Shown: one piece after another, positions 8,587 to 17,023 of the stretch
Layout of the letters: each line of letters begins with the position of its first letter
Numbering within the stretch: the first letter of the stretch is position 1
DNA from: Arthrobacter agilis
GTDB lineage: Bacteria > Actinomycetota > Actinomycetes > Actinomycetales > Micrococcaceae
Length of the DNA stretch: 64,000 nucleotides
Direction: 5' to 3'
NCBI RefSeq assembly: GCF_002157505.1
Contig: NZ_NFSC01000030.1
Location: 434,001 to 498,000 of the forward strand
The notes under the pieces: model-generated
What the model saw: only the letters and a program-made list of their open reading frames with translations
Database searches by the model: none
What the model was told of the DNA's origin: nothing
Program-made: the position numbers and the translations under genes

Positions 8587-9615
8587 ATGGAGCATTCCAC
8601 GGGATCGATCCCCACCCTTGACCTCAGTACCGCACGTTCCGCCGATGGTTCCTTCAACCCCGGCTTCATCGAGGAACTGCGCAATGCCGCGCACACCGTC
8701 GGCTTCTTCCACGTCGTCAACTACGGCGCTGCGCCCACCCAGGTGGACGACCTCTTCGATGTCACGCGTCGCTTCTTCGACCTCCCGCTCGAGGAGCGGC
8801 TGAAGATCCACAACCGCACGTCGCCCCACTTCCGCGGCTACGCAGGACTGGGGACCGAGATCACGCGCGGAAGGCCCGACGCCCGGGAGCAGATTGATTT
8901 CTCCCCCGAGCGCGAACCGCTCAGCGACTACCCCGCCGACGAGCCGTACTGGCTGCTCCAGGGGCCCAACCTGTGGCCGCGGGAGACCCTCCCCGAACTC
9001 GAGGAGCAGGCGATGGCCTGGGCCGGGCTGATGTCCCGGGTCGGCGCCGAACTGCTCTCGGCCATCGCCGTCGCCCTCCACCTTCCCGAGGACTACTTCG
9101 CCGAGCCTTTCGAGAGGACGCCCGCCTGGATGGCGAAGCTCGTCCACTACGTCGGAGGCGTGGTGGAGGGAGCCGGATCCCAGGGGGTAGGCGCCCACGC
9201 CGACTACGGCTTCGTGACCCTCCTGCTGCAGGACGAGGTGGGCGGCCTCGAGGTCCTCCCCCACAGCGCGAGCGAGTGGGTACCGGTCACACCGATCCCC
9301 GGGGCGCTCGTCGTGAACCTCGGCGAGATGCTCGAGGTCGCCACCGAGGGCTACCTCGCCGCTACCATCCACCGCGTCACCGCGCCCCCTGCGGGTGTCG
9401 ACCGCTACGCCGTCCCGTTCTTCTGGTCACCGCGCCTCGACGCCGTGATCGCGCCGGTGCCGCTCACGGACGACCTGAAGGCCGCGGCCCGCGGCATCAC
9501 GGACGATCCGGAGAACCCGATGCTGTCCACCTACGGGTCGAACGTCCTGAAGGGCCGCGTCCGCGCCCACCCCGACGTCACCGAACTCCACCACCCCGAA
9601 CTCGCCAGGAAGTAG
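8587..9615 (+). CDS. isopenicillin N synthase-like 2-oxoglutarate/Fe(II) dioxygenase
   Basis: A 342-residue oxidoreductase of the isopenicillin N synthase / 2OG-Fe(II) oxygenase family. The N-terminal DIOX_N region is seen in IPTLDLSTARSADG and NAAHTVGFFHVVNYG. The double-stranded beta-helix iron ligands are His and Asp of GAHADYGFVTLL and His of ATIHRVTAP, and the 2-oxoglutarate-binding Arg is probably in DRYAVPFF, where Ala replaces the usual second-position Ser. Many bacterial members act on small metabolites; the substrate here cannot be read. It starts with ATG without an SD, preceded by a TANNNT box. A long convergent terminator follows. Confidence 0.9.
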   Translation: MEHSTGSIPTLDLSTARSADGSFNPGFIEELRNAAHTVGFFHVVNYGAAPTQVDDLFDVTRRFFDLPLEERLKIHNRTSPHFRGYAGLGTEITRGRPDAREQIDFSPEREPLSDYPADEPYWLLQGPNLWPRETLPELEEQAMAWAGLMSRVGAELLSAIAVALHLPEDYFAEPFERTPAWMAKLVHYVGGVVEGAGSQGVGAHADYGFVTLLLQDEVGGLEVLPHSASEWVPVTPIPGALVVNLGEMLEVATEGYLAATIHRVTAPPAGVDRYAVPFFWSPRLDAVIAPVPLTDDLKAAARGITDDPENPMLSTYGSNVLKGRVRAHPDVTELHHPELARK

Positions 9616-9620
9616 GCGCA

Positions 9621-9665
9621 GGTACGACGACGGCGGCACCCACCGGGTGCCGCCGTCGTCGTACC
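9621..9665. terminator. long bidirectional hairpin between convergent genes
   Basis: Two perfectly complementary 21-base arms (9621-9641 and 9645-9665) around the loop ACC lie six bases after the dioxygenase stop and one base from the stop of the minus-strand DUF3253 gene. Arm composition is GC-rich with no T-run, the usual form in this genome. Confidence 0.88.
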
Positions 9666-9666
9666 G

Positions 9667-9921
9667 TCAGTGCACCCAGCGGATGCGGATGGGCCCGCGT
9701 GCGCCGGCTTCCACGGGCTCGCCGTGCTGCGTGACGTCCACGCGCCCCTCGCCTGCCAGTTCGAAGGCGATCCGTCGCGCCGCGGGCATCAGGTCCCGCC
9801 AGGCGTCCCCACCGATGCTGCGGGCCGCATCCGAGGGGCACAGAGTTTTGCCACTTCCGCGCTGCTCGGCGATCCGCAGGATCTCCGCTCGCAGGGAACC
9901 GTCCGCCGGTTGCTCATCCAT
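9667..9921 (-). CDS. DUF3253 domain protein
   Basis: An 84-residue cytoplasmic protein matching the pattern of DUF3253: LRAEILRIAEQRGSGKT, then CPSDAARSIGG, WRDLMPAARRIAFELAGEGRVDVTQ and a final GPIRIRW. The fold looks like a winged helix, but no function is established. The start ATG at 9921 overlaps the stop of the upstream reading frame (ATGGATGA), which implies translational coupling and decides the start against two longer alternatives. Confidence 0.8.
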   Translation of the reverse strand: MDEQPADGSLRAEILRIAEQRGSGKTLCPSDAARSIGGDAWRDLMPAARRIAFELAGEGRVDVTQHGEPVEAGARGPIRIRWVH

Positions 9922-10343
9922 CGCCGGGCCGCCTGTGCGGGGCGTCATCCTGCGGCGGCGACCCAGCACCGGCAGAGGTGCGCCCTGGACGACCGTCGGG
10001 TCCCTGGGACTTGGAAGGGTCGGGCCGCTTCGGGTGCAGCGCGTCGAGTTCCTTCAGCGCTGCGGTCCAGCGGGCCGCCCTCTCGGCCTCGGACTGCTCC
10101 CACCAGGGTGTCCCCCGTTCGCCGAGCCCTTCCTTGGCCAGCTGGACGGGTACGCCGCGCGCGGGGAAGCGCTGCGCCGTCGTCGCCCCTGGTGCTGTTG
10201 CGGACACCCGATCGTCCGCGTCCGAGGTGGGACATCAGCCGCGCCTTCACGTCCTCGGGCAGCAACGGATCGGTCCTGCGCCAGCGGCGTCCGCCGGAGA
10301 GGAAGTACCGCTCGTCGTCGGAGGTGCTGCCCTGATCGGTCAT
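9914..10343 (-). pseudogene. frameshifted small conserved protein (type often labelled biopolymer transporter Tol)
   Basis: Two frames together encode one recognisable actinobacterial protein of about 143 residues. The first (ATG at 10343) gives DDERYFLSGGRRWRRTDPLLPEDV and SHLGRGRSGVRNSTRGDDGAALPRAR. The second, shifted by one base, continues VQLAKEGLGERGTPWWEQ, EAERAARW, and ends at the TGA at 9914-9916. From my memory of relatives these parts are normally contiguous. The break lies near 10150-10175, in a stretch with CCCC and alternating GC (one extra base or two missing). The gene is therefore broken, or the base call is wrong, or ribosomes shift there. The Tol label has no support in the sequence. 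Confidence 0.7.
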
Positions 10344-10353
10344 GGTGCGTCCG

Positions 10354-10812
10354 TCAGCTCGAGGATCCTGGAGGCCCGACGATCAGCAGCACGGTGAAGA
10401 CGACCGAGATCCCGGCGATGGCGACCAGCAGTGCGGCGAGCGGACTCCGCAGCACCCAGGCCTGGAGGTTCTCGAGGGGGCTCCGGGGTGCCTCGGCGCC
10501 GGGGGCGAGGCGCCAGGCACGCGCGAGCTGACCGCGGCGTTCGAGCCACCACTCATACGGGACTGTGGCGAAGGGGACGACCGCCGAGGCGAGCCCCAGC
10601 AGGCCCGTCGCCACGGACCAGCGCTGGTTGATCCAGACGAAGACGGTCGTGACCACGAAGCACAGGAACACGAATCCATGCACCGCTCCCGCCGGCGGCA
10701 CGAGCGCCTCGGAGGTGCGTGTTCCGTACTTGAAGAACATTCCGAGAAGCAGGAAGGCCCAGGTCACCGCCTCCGCGACGGCGACGGTTCGGAATAGCGT
10801 GCGGGGATTCAT
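10354..10812 (-). CDS. DUF3817 domain integral membrane protein
   Basis: A 152-residue membrane protein. It opens with LFRTVAVAEAVTWAFLLLGMFFKYGT, the typical DUF3817 start, followed by two more hydrophobic helices (GAVHGFVFLCFVVTTVFVW and TGLLGLASAVVPFATVPYEWWLERRG). A fourth C-terminal helix (AALLVAIAGISVVFTVLLIVG) extends beyond the usual core. Start ATG at 10812 with AGGAG seven bases upstream; a much longer open frame upstream is a shadow of the helicase gene. It is the first gene of a short minus-strand operon with the frameshifted gene (10-base gap) and the DUF3253 gene. Function unknown. Confidence 0.85.
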   Translation of the reverse strand: MNPRTLFRTVAVAEAVTWAFLLLGMFFKYGTRTSEALVPPAGAVHGFVFLCFVVTTVFVWINQRWSVATGLLGLASAVVPFATVPYEWWLERRGQLARAWRLAPGAEAPRSPLENLQAWVLRSPLAALLVAIAGISVVFTVLLIVGPPGSSS

Positions 10813-10971
10813 GGAGGTTGCTCCTGCTCGATGGTCGGTGCTGCCAATTCTTCCATCCCCCGGGATCTGCACCTCCCCACGCTTCCCCGGTATGGGCTGG
10901 GTCACACGAACGTCGGTGGGACATGATGGACTGGGAGTATCCCGGCAGCACGACGGAAGGTTCCGCAGCAC

Positions 10972-13900
10972 ATGTTCCTGCTCGACGGCGGCCCCGAGGG
11001 TTCCGGCCCCGATCTCGTGTTCTCCGCGACCGACCTCGTTCTGGCCTCGGAGTGCGGGTACCGGCTCCTGCGCGTCCTCGACGAGAAGCTGGGACGGGCC
11101 GAGCGCGCCGAGTTCGCAGCGGACGAGATGCTGCAGCGTGCGGCCGCCCTCGGCGACCTGCACGAGCGCCGGGTGCTGGACGAGCTGGTGGCCGAGCACG
11201 GACTCTGGTCGCCGGGCAACCCGACGGGGGTGTACGACGTCGAACCGGCCGCGGCCATGGACCGCGGCATCCTGGCGGACAAGCACGAGGAGTCGATCCG
11301 CGCGCTGCGCTCGGGAGCATCCGTGGTGTTCCAGGCGGCCTTCTTCGACGGCACGTTCCACGGACGCTCGGACTTCCTCGTCCGGCAGGGGGACGGCTCC
11401 TACGCCGTCTGGGACACGAAGCTCGCGCGCCACGCGAAGGTCGGCGCCCTGCTGCAGCTCGCCGCCTACGGCGACCAGTTGCAAGCGGCCGGCGTCTCGA
11501 CATCGCCCGACGTGACGCTCGTGCTCGGTGACCGTACGCGCAGCGTCCACAACCTGTCCGACCTCCTGCCGGTGTTCCGCGAACGCCGCGCACGCTTCCT
11601 CGACCTCGTGCACGGCCACCGGGACCAGCCGGACCCCGTGGCCTGGGGGACGGCGGACCTCGCAGCCTGTGGTCGCTGCGACTACTGCTGGGAGCAGGTC
11701 GAGGCGACCCGCGACCTGCTGCTCGTCGCCGCGATGACCGGGGAGCGCCGGGCGAAGCTCCGCCGCGAGGGCATCTCGACGATCGAGCACCTCGCCGCCA
11801 TGGCGCCGCGCGTGGAGGATGCGTCCCTCACCCGGCTGCAGGAGCAGGCACGACTGCAGCTCGGCACTGCGGAGGTCGACGGCGGCGCCACCTACCGCGA
11901 TGCCGGAGGTCAGGAGCACACCGTCTCCTACCGCGTCCTCCCCCGCCACTCCCTGGCGTTCCTCCCCGCACCGAGCAAGGGAGACATCTTCTTCGACTTC
12001 GAGGGCGATCCGCTGTGGCAGGACCCCGCCGATGGCAGCTGGGGCATCGAGTACCTGTTCGGCGTCGTCGAACAGCCGGCCGACGACGCGGCGGAGCCGC
12101 CCTTCCGTCCGTTCTGGGCGCACAGCAGAGCGGAGGAGCGCAGGGCCTTCGTCCGCTTCCTCGACTATGTGGCGCAGCGCCGGAAGCAGTACCCGGACCT
12201 GCACGTCTACCACTACGCGGCCTACGAGAAGAGCGCGCTGCGCCGCCTGTCCCTCGTCCACGTCATCGGCGAGGACGCCGTGGACACGCTGCTGCGGGAC
12301 GGCGTGCTCGTGGACCTCTACGAGACCGTGCGCTCCAGCCTCCGGATCTCCGAACGCTCCTACAGCCTCAAGAAGCTCGAGCCCCTCTACATGGAAGGCG
12401 ACCTCCGTTCAGGTGATGTCACGGACGCCGGCGCCTCCGTCGTGGCCTACGCCGCGTACTGCGCCGCTCGTGACGCCGGCGAGAAAGCCGCTGCGGCGGA
12501 GATCCTGGCCGGGATCAGCGACTACAACCGCTACGACTGTGTCTCGACGCTCCGGCTCCGGGACTGGCTGCTCGGCCTCCGGGCCCGCCACGCGGCGGAT
12601 CAGCAGGAGGACCGGCAGGTGGAGCGGGATGCTCCGGCCGCCGAGGAGCGGCTCGCCTACGGGCCCGCCCCGGAGGAGGCGCGGCTGCTGGAACACCTCG
12701 CCCGGCTCTCGCCCGAGGAGGCCAGGCACCCCGACCAGCAGGCCGTCGCCCTCGTCGCGGCGGCGGTGGGCTACCACCGACGGGAGAGGAAACAGTTCTG
12801 GTGGTCGCACTTCGACCGCCTGGCGGCTCCCGCCGCCGAGTGGGAGGACTCCCGCGACGTGATGGTCTTCCGCACGCTGGAGGTCGTCGAGGACTGGGCC
12901 CGACCGACACCCCGCTCCAACCCCGCGCGGACACTGAAGGTCACGGCCCGCCTGCAGCCGGGTGCGGACTTCCGCGAGGGCTCCTCCTACTTCGCGATCT
13001 ACGACTCCCCCGTGCCCGCCGGCGCCGACGTCGCGGACAGCAGCGGCACCGGGCGCGGCGGGTGGTTCGGCGTCGAGGTGCTGGAACTGTCGGAGGACGA
13101 CGACGGCGTCACGGCGGTCCTCCGGGAGAAGCTGAAGCGCGGTGCAGAGGAACGACCCGAAGCGCCGGTGGCCCTCGCCCCGGACCAGCCCCTTCTGACG
13201 AAGTCCCTGCAGGAGGCGCTGGTGGTGCTTGCGGACCAGGTCGGCCGGGCGCTGCCCCGCATCCCCGCGGGTCCTGCACTCGACCTGCTGCGGCGCGTAC
13301 CGCCACGCCTCTCGCGCGGCGTCCTGCCTGCAGTCCCCCCGGGGAGCAACGGCTATGCGGAGGCGATCACCGCGGCGCTGCGGCTGCTCTCGGACTCATA
13401 CCTCGCGGTGCAGGGACCGCCCGGCACGGGCAAGACGCACGTCGGCGCCGAGGTCGTCGAACGGCTGGTGCGAGGCGGCTGGAAGGTCGGCGTCGTCGCC
13501 CAGTCCCACGCCGTCGTCGAGAATCTGCTGTGCCGCGCAATGGAGGCGGGGGTTCCCGCACACCTGGTGGCCAAGAGGACCGAGGACCCCGACGCGCCCT
13601 GGATCCAGCGGTCGGACGACGACGTCGCCCGCCTTCTCAACGAATCGGGCGGTTGCCTCATCGGTGGCACGGCCTGGACGATGACCGGCAGCAAGGTTCC
13701 GGCGGGCTCGCTCGACCTGCTGGTCATCGACGAAGCGGGTCAGTTCTCGCTCGCCAACACGATGGCCGTGGCGCAGGCCGCCCGTCGGCTCCTGCTCCTC
13801 GGGGACCCTCAGCAGCTTCCGCAGGTGACCCAGGGAACCCACCCCGAACCAGTCGATGCATCGGCTCTCGGCTGGCTCTCCGCCGGCCACGCGACCCTTC

Positions 13901-14526
13901 CGTCGGAGTTCGGCTACTTCCTCGCAGACACGTGGCGGATGCACCCGGACCTGTGCAGGGCCGTGTCCGGCTTCGCCTACGAGGGACGCCTCACCACTGC
14001 ACCGTCCGCGCGGGGCCGCCACCTGGAGGGGCCCGGACCCGGTGTCGAGTGCGTACCCGTCGAGCATTCCGGCAATGCCACGGCCTCGCCGGAGGAAGCC
14101 GAGGAGGTCGTCGCCCAGGTGCGGCGGCACCTCGATCTTCCCTGGACTCCGGACGCCGGCGCCACGCCCCGCCCGCTCGCGCCGACCGACATCCTCGTGG
14201 TGGCCGCCTACAACGCGCAGGTGCAGCTGGTACGGAAGGCACTGGCAGCCGCGGGGTACGGGGACGTCCGGGTGGGAACGGTGGACAGGTTCCAGGGCCA
14301 GCAGGCCGCCGTCGTGATCGTCACGATGGCAGCGTCCTCGGCTGCCGAGGCTCCGAGGGGCATCGGGTTCCTGCTCAACCGCAACCGCGTCAATGTGGCC
14401 GTCTCGCGGGGCCAATGGCGGGCCGTCCTCATCCGCTCGCCCCGGTTGACCCACCACCTGCCGTCGACGACGGCCGCCCTCGAGGAGCTCGGCGCCTTCA
14501 TCGGTCTCTGCGCCGGCGCCTCCTGA
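10972..14526 (+). CDS. TM0106-type RecB-like nuclease fused to SF1 helicase
   Basis: An 1184-residue protein combining DNA-cutting and unwinding domains. Residues 1-260 form a PD-(D/E)XK nuclease: GRSDFLV, VWDTKLA (catalytic D and K) and a QLAAYGDQ motif. Cys28 and the trio C233, C236, C239 (CGRCDYC) frame this domain exactly as in AddB/Cas4/Dna2 iron-sulfur nucleases. A second segment near residue 337 (DIFFDFEGDPLW) marks the RNase H-like domain of the TM0106 family. The C-terminal third is an SF1 helicase: Walker A GPPGTGKTH (about 815), VIDEAGQF (about 917), LLLGDPQQLPQV, VGTVDRFQGQQ and NVAVSRGQW. A role in DNA repair or defence is plausible but unproven. No close Shine-Dalgarno is seen. 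Confidence 0.9.
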   Translation: MFLLDGGPEGSGPDLVFSATDLVLASECGYRLLRVLDEKLGRAERAEFAADEMLQRAAALGDLHERRVLDELVAEHGLWSPGNPTGVYDVEPAAAMDRGILADKHEESIRALRSGASVVFQAAFFDGTFHGRSDFLVRQGDGSYAVWDTKLARHAKVGALLQLAAYGDQLQAAGVSTSPDVTLVLGDRTRSVHNLSDLLPVFRERRARFLDLVHGHRDQPDPVAWGTADLAACGRCDYCWEQVEATRDLLLVAAMTGERRAKLRREGISTIEHLAAMAPRVEDASLTRLQEQARLQLGTAEVDGGATYRDAGGQEHTVSYRVLPRHSLAFLPAPSKGDIFFDFEGDPLWQDPADGSWGIEYLFGVVEQPADDAAEPPFRPFWAHSRAEERRAFVRFLDYVAQRRKQYPDLHVYHYAAYEKSALRRLSLVHVIGEDAVDTLLRDGVLVDLYETVRSSLRISERSYSLKKLEPLYMEGDLRSGDVTDAGASVVAYAAYCAARDAGEKAAAAEILAGISDYNRYDCVSTLRLRDWLLGLRARHAADQQEDRQVERDAPAAEERLAYGPAPEEARLLEHLARLSPEEARHPDQQAVALVAAAVGYHRRERKQFWWSHFDRLAAPAAEWEDSRDVMVFRTLEVVEDWARPTPRSNPARTLKVTARLQPGADFREGSSYFAIYDSPVPAGADVADSSGTGRGGWFGVEVLELSEDDDGVTAVLREKLKRGAEERPEAPVALAPDQPLLTKSLQEALVVLADQVGRALPRIPAGPALDLLRRVPPRLSRGVLPAVPPGSNGYAEAITAALRLLSDSYLAVQGPPGTGKTHVGAEVVERLVRGGWKVGVVAQSHAVVENLLCRAMEAGVPAHLVAKRTEDPDAPWIQRSDDDVARLLNESGGCLIGGTAWTMTGSKVPAGSLDLLVIDEAGQFSLANTMAVAQAARRLLLLGDPQQLPQVTQGTHPEPVDASALGWLSAGHATLPSEFGYFLADTWRMHPDLCRAVSGFAYEGRLTTAPSARGRHLEGPGPGVECVPVEHSGNATASPEEAEEVVAQVRRHLDLPWTPDAGATPRPLAPTDILVVAAYNAQVQLVRKALAAAGYGDVRVGTVDRFQGQQAAVVIVTMAASSAAEAPRGIGFLLNRNRVNVAVSRGQWRAVLIRSPRLTHHLPSTTAALEELGAFIGLCAGAS

Positions 14527-14563
14527 CGGGCAGCAGGCCCCCTCCGATGCAGGCGGGTTAAAC

Positions 14564-14601
14564 GAAGAAGCAGGACGGACCGGAGTCCGTCCTGCTTCTT
14601 C
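14564..14601. terminator. bidirectional hairpin between nuclease-helicase and cold-shock genes
   Basis: Perfect 17-base arms (14564-14580, 14585-14601) with loop CGGA lie between two convergent genes. On the minus strand the hairpin is followed by GTTTAA. Confidence 0.9.
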
Positions 14602-14628
14602 TGAAAGATCTAGTTGAAGATCCGAGCC

Positions 14629-14832
14629 TTAGAGGGGCTGGATGTTCGACGCCTGGGGACCCTTGGGGCCCTGCTCGGTGTCGAAGCTGACCTTCTGGTT
14701 CTCGTCGAGCGAGCGGTAGCCGCTCGCGTTGATTGCGGAGAAGTGTGCGAACACGTCTGCGCTTCCGTCGTCGGGGGCGATGAATCCGAAGCCCTTTTCA
14801 GCGTTGAACCACTTCACGGTACCTGTTGCCAT
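14629..14832 (-). CDS. cspA: cold-shock protein (CspA family)
   Basis: A 67-residue single-OB-fold RNA chaperone. It begins [18 protein letters not shown] and shows RNP1 (KGFGFI) and RNP2 (VFAHF). The family binds single-stranded RNA and melts mRNA structure, especially after temperature downshift. The ATG is preceded by AAGGA 11 bases upstream inside an A-rich stretch. The gene stands alone, with a long leader upstream and a hairpin terminator downstream. Confidence 0.97.
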   Translation of the reverse strand: MATGTVKWFNAEKGFGFIAPDDGSADVFAHFSAINASGYRSLDENQKVSFDTEQGPKGPQASNIQPL

Positions 14833-14991
14833 TTTTTGTTTATCCTTCTGAAATTCAGACGCGCTCCGACTTTCGGAACGCCCCAGTCGCGGCGTGCTTG
14901 TCCGCTTTTTCAGAGACGCGGCCTATCCCGCGAGGGCTAAACCGCGCGAAATACAAATGCGCAACACTACAACTGAGTCCTACTTAACCAA
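14833..14991 (-). promoter_or_regulatory. cold-shock gene promoter and long 5' leader
   Basis: On the minus strand TTGGTT (14986-14991) and TAGTGT (14964-14969) are 16 bases apart and could form a promoter, giving a leader of about 125 bases before the ATG. Long structured leaders are usual for cold-shock mRNAs. The box assignment is tentative; the region is clearly less GC-rich than the surrounding genes. Confidence 0.45.
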
Positions 14992-15043
14992 ACGTTGGAG
15001 GGTAATGGCAAGCAGAAGCGCAAGGTTCTTTTTTTTCGTGGCC

Positions 15044-16033
15044 TCAGGCACCGACGGAAATCATGGCGCCGGCCACCAACTCGAAGGAGCGCAACCATGC
15101 CTCGGTGCTGCCCGCCTGGGTCGCGATGATGAGTTCGTCCGCCCCGGTCTGGGCCGCGAAACGGTCCAGGTAGTCCCGCACGACGTCGGCCGTTCCCACC
15201 GCGCTGTACCGGGCCATGTCGGCCATCTGCTGGCCGCCCGGAGAGGCGAGGATGGCTTCGGACTCCTCGCGCGTGAAGGTCTGGCCGCGCCCGAGGAGGA
15301 GGCTCACGCGACGCAGCATCGCCTCGTGGAACTCGTGGTGCGCATCGTTCGCGCTGTCGGCCGCGATGACGTTGACCCCGGCGATGAAGTGCGGCTTGTC
15401 CACCTGCTCCGAGGGCTTGAACTCCCGGCGGTAGATCGCCGCGGCGTCCTGCAGGGCCTGCGGCGCGAAGTGGGAGGCGAACGCGAAGGGCAGGCCGAGA
15501 GCGGCGGCGAGCCGCGCGCCGAAGAGCGAGGACCCGAGGATGTACAGCGGGACGTTGGTGCCCTTGCCCGGGGTGGCCTGGACACCGGGAACACGGGTCT
15601 CCCCCGTGAGGTAGCCCTGCAGTTCGAGGACGTCCTGCGGGAAACTGTCGGCAGAGGCGGGATCGCGACGCAGGGCGCGGGCAGTGATCTGGTCGCTGCC
15701 CGGGGCGCGGCCGAGCCCGAGGTCGATGCGTCCGGGGTGCAGGCTCTCGAGGGTGCCGAACTGCTCCGCGATCGTCAGCGGTGAGTGGTTGGGCAGCATG
15801 ACGCCGCCGGAACCGAGCCGGATGCTCGAGGTGTGTGCGGCGACGTGGGCGATCAGGACGCTCGTGGCCGAGGACGCGATGCTGCCCATGTTGTGGTGCT
15901 CCGCGTACCAGATCCGGCGGTAGCCCCACGTCTCCGCGTGCTGCGCGAGCGACACACTGGACGCGAACGTCTCTGCCGGAGTGAAACCCTCGGCGACCTG
16001 CGCCAGATCCAGGATGGACAGGGGGACAGTCAT
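15044..16033 (-). CDS. LLM-class flavin-dependent oxidoreductase (MsnO8-type)
   Basis: A 329-residue TIM-barrel enzyme of the bacterial luciferase-like superfamily, expected to use reduced FMN from a partner reductase. Typical segments are [12 protein letters not shown] at the N-terminus, [43 protein letters not shown] and [14 protein letters not shown], which match the single-component MsnO8/YhbW-like subgroup. Substrate unknown. ATG at 16033 gives the family-typical start. It lies alone, divergent from a small coiled-coil gene. The 200 bases on its 3' side belong to the cold-shock promoter region. Confidence 0.9.
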   Translation of the reverse strand: MTVPLSILDLAQVAEGFTPAETFASSVSLAQHAETWGYRRIWYAEHHNMGSIASSATSVLIAHVAAHTSSIRLGSGGVMLPNHSPLTIAEQFGTLESLHPGRIDLGLGRAPGSDQITARALRRDPASADSFPQDVLELQGYLTGETRVPGVQATPGKGTNVPLYILGSSLFGARLAAALGLPFAFASHFAPQALQDAAAIYRREFKPSEQVDKPHFIAGVNVIAADSANDAHHEFHEAMLRRVSLLLGRGQTFTREESEAILASPGGQQMADMARYSAVGTADVVRDYLDRFAAQTGADELIIATQAGSTEAWLRSFELVAGAMISVGA

Positions 16034-16186
16034 GGATGCACCTCTCGATTTCCAGAACCACGACGGTGGTCATGGGCCTGTCAAGGGAACGGTTGCCTCG
16101 GCGCATCTATTTCCTGCATGCCCAGGCTCTTCGCGGCCGTGGCCGACATCACGCCGCAGCAGGCCACGCTCTGGGAGACTGGGACC

Positions 16187-16348
16187 ATGCCGAACACCGA
16201 CCTGCCGACCTCCGAAACCGCGCTCCGCGAGCGCCAGGACTCCCTCGTCCGCGCACTCGCCGTAGAACAGAACACCGCGCGCCTGCAGTCCCTCAGCGAC
16301 GAACTGGAAGCTGTGCAGCGGCGCCTGGAGCAGGTCCGCAACGCCTGA
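16187..16348 (+). CDS. small coiled-coil hypothetical protein
   Basis: A 53-residue charged protein, helical throughout, with heptad-like Leu spacing in ARLQSLSDELEAVQRRLEQ. GGGAG lies about a dozen bases upstream. An alternative start at 16118 would add 23 residues but has weaker coding character. I do not recognise a family and infer no function. Confidence 0.5.
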   Translation: MPNTDLPTSETALRERQDSLVRALAVEQNTARLQSLSDELEAVQRRLEQVRNA

Positions 16349-16387
16349 CGAGACGCAGGGCGTCCGATCGGCTCTACCCGCACCTGA

Positions 16388-16939
16388 TCAGGCCGGTCGC
16401 CTCGGGGTCTCGATGACGAGGACCCCTTCGGCTCCATCCGTCGACCGGTAGCAGTGCACCGTGTCGCCGGGCCAGGACCGCGGCCCGCCGGCGTCGACCG
16501 GCTGCTCGGCACCCTGAGGCCCTACCCGCGCACTCCCCCGCACCACGCGGAGGTGCTCCACGGTGCCCGGGGCGTGCGGTGGTGAGGTCCTCGTGCCGCC
16601 CGCGGCGATGGTGAGCCAGAAGACCTCCGTGGTCCCGCCGTCGTCGTGCAGGCGAACCGTCAGGAGCCGGGCGTCCACCACGCCGTCGGACACGCTGCGG
16701 CCCGTCTCGTCCCCCACGAGGCCTGTCAGCGGCACTCCCAGCGGGCCGGCCAGCGCGTAGAGGGTCTCGAGGGTCGCGTTGCGGGTGCCGGCCTCGAGTT
16801 CGGACAGCGTGCCCTTGCCGATCCCTGCCCGGGCGGCCAGGCCGCTCAGCGAGAAGCCCTTCTCCTGTCGCAGTGCCGTGATGCGGCGGGCGACGGCGGT
16901 TCGAAGTGATCCGGTCCGGTCGGGCTTGTCCTCGGGCAT
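16388..16939 (-). CDS. XRE-family regulator with C-terminal cupin
   Basis: A 183-residue regulator with a lambda-repressor-like helix-turn-helix at about residues 13-67 (ALRQEKGFSLSGLAARAGIGKGTLSELEAGT) and a cupin-like domain at the C-terminus (GTVEHLRVVRGSARVG, WPGDTVHCYRS). XRE-cupin proteins usually sense a small molecule and control a neighbouring transporter or catabolic gene. Here the neighbour is a divergent BenE transporter 84 bases away, with an imperfect palindrome between them. The start at 16939 gives a conventional N-terminus. Confidence 0.88.
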   Translation of the reverse strand: MPEDKPDRTGSLRTAVARRITALRQEKGFSLSGLAARAGIGKGTLSELEAGTRNATLETLYALAGPLGVPLTGLVGDETGRSVSDGVVDARLLTVRLHDDGGTTEVFWLTIAAGGTRTSPPHAPGTVEHLRVVRGSARVGPQGAEQPVDAGGPRSWPGDTVHCYRSTDGAEGVLVIETPRRPA

Positions 16940-16959
16940 CCCCGCATCCTACGCTTGCC

Positions 16960-16975
16960 GTTCCATATACAGAAC
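16960..16975. promoter_or_regulatory. imperfect 16-bp palindrome, candidate XRE-cupin operator
   Basis: GTTCCATATACAGAAC has inverted GTTC/GAAC ends around a TATA core (12 of 16 positions symmetric). It lies between the divergent regulator and benE starts, 20 bases from the regulator ATG. Binding by this regulator is inferred from position and from the usual GTTC/GAAC-type sites of such proteins. Confidence 0.5.
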
Positions 16976-17023
16976 ACTTCAACTGATCGACTGAGCGCCC
17001 GGCGCTCCGAACAGGAGACCCCG

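Noticed and set aside
10354-12261. A 635-codon minus-strand frame continuing upstream of the DUF3817 gene
   Set aside because: Only the last 152 codons encode the membrane protein, with its own Shine-Dalgarno; the rest is antisense to the nuclease-helicase.
14833-15043. A gene hidden between the cold-shock and flavin oxidoreductase genes
   Set aside because: No frame with a ribosome site and coding character is present; the region fits a promoter plus cold-shock leader.
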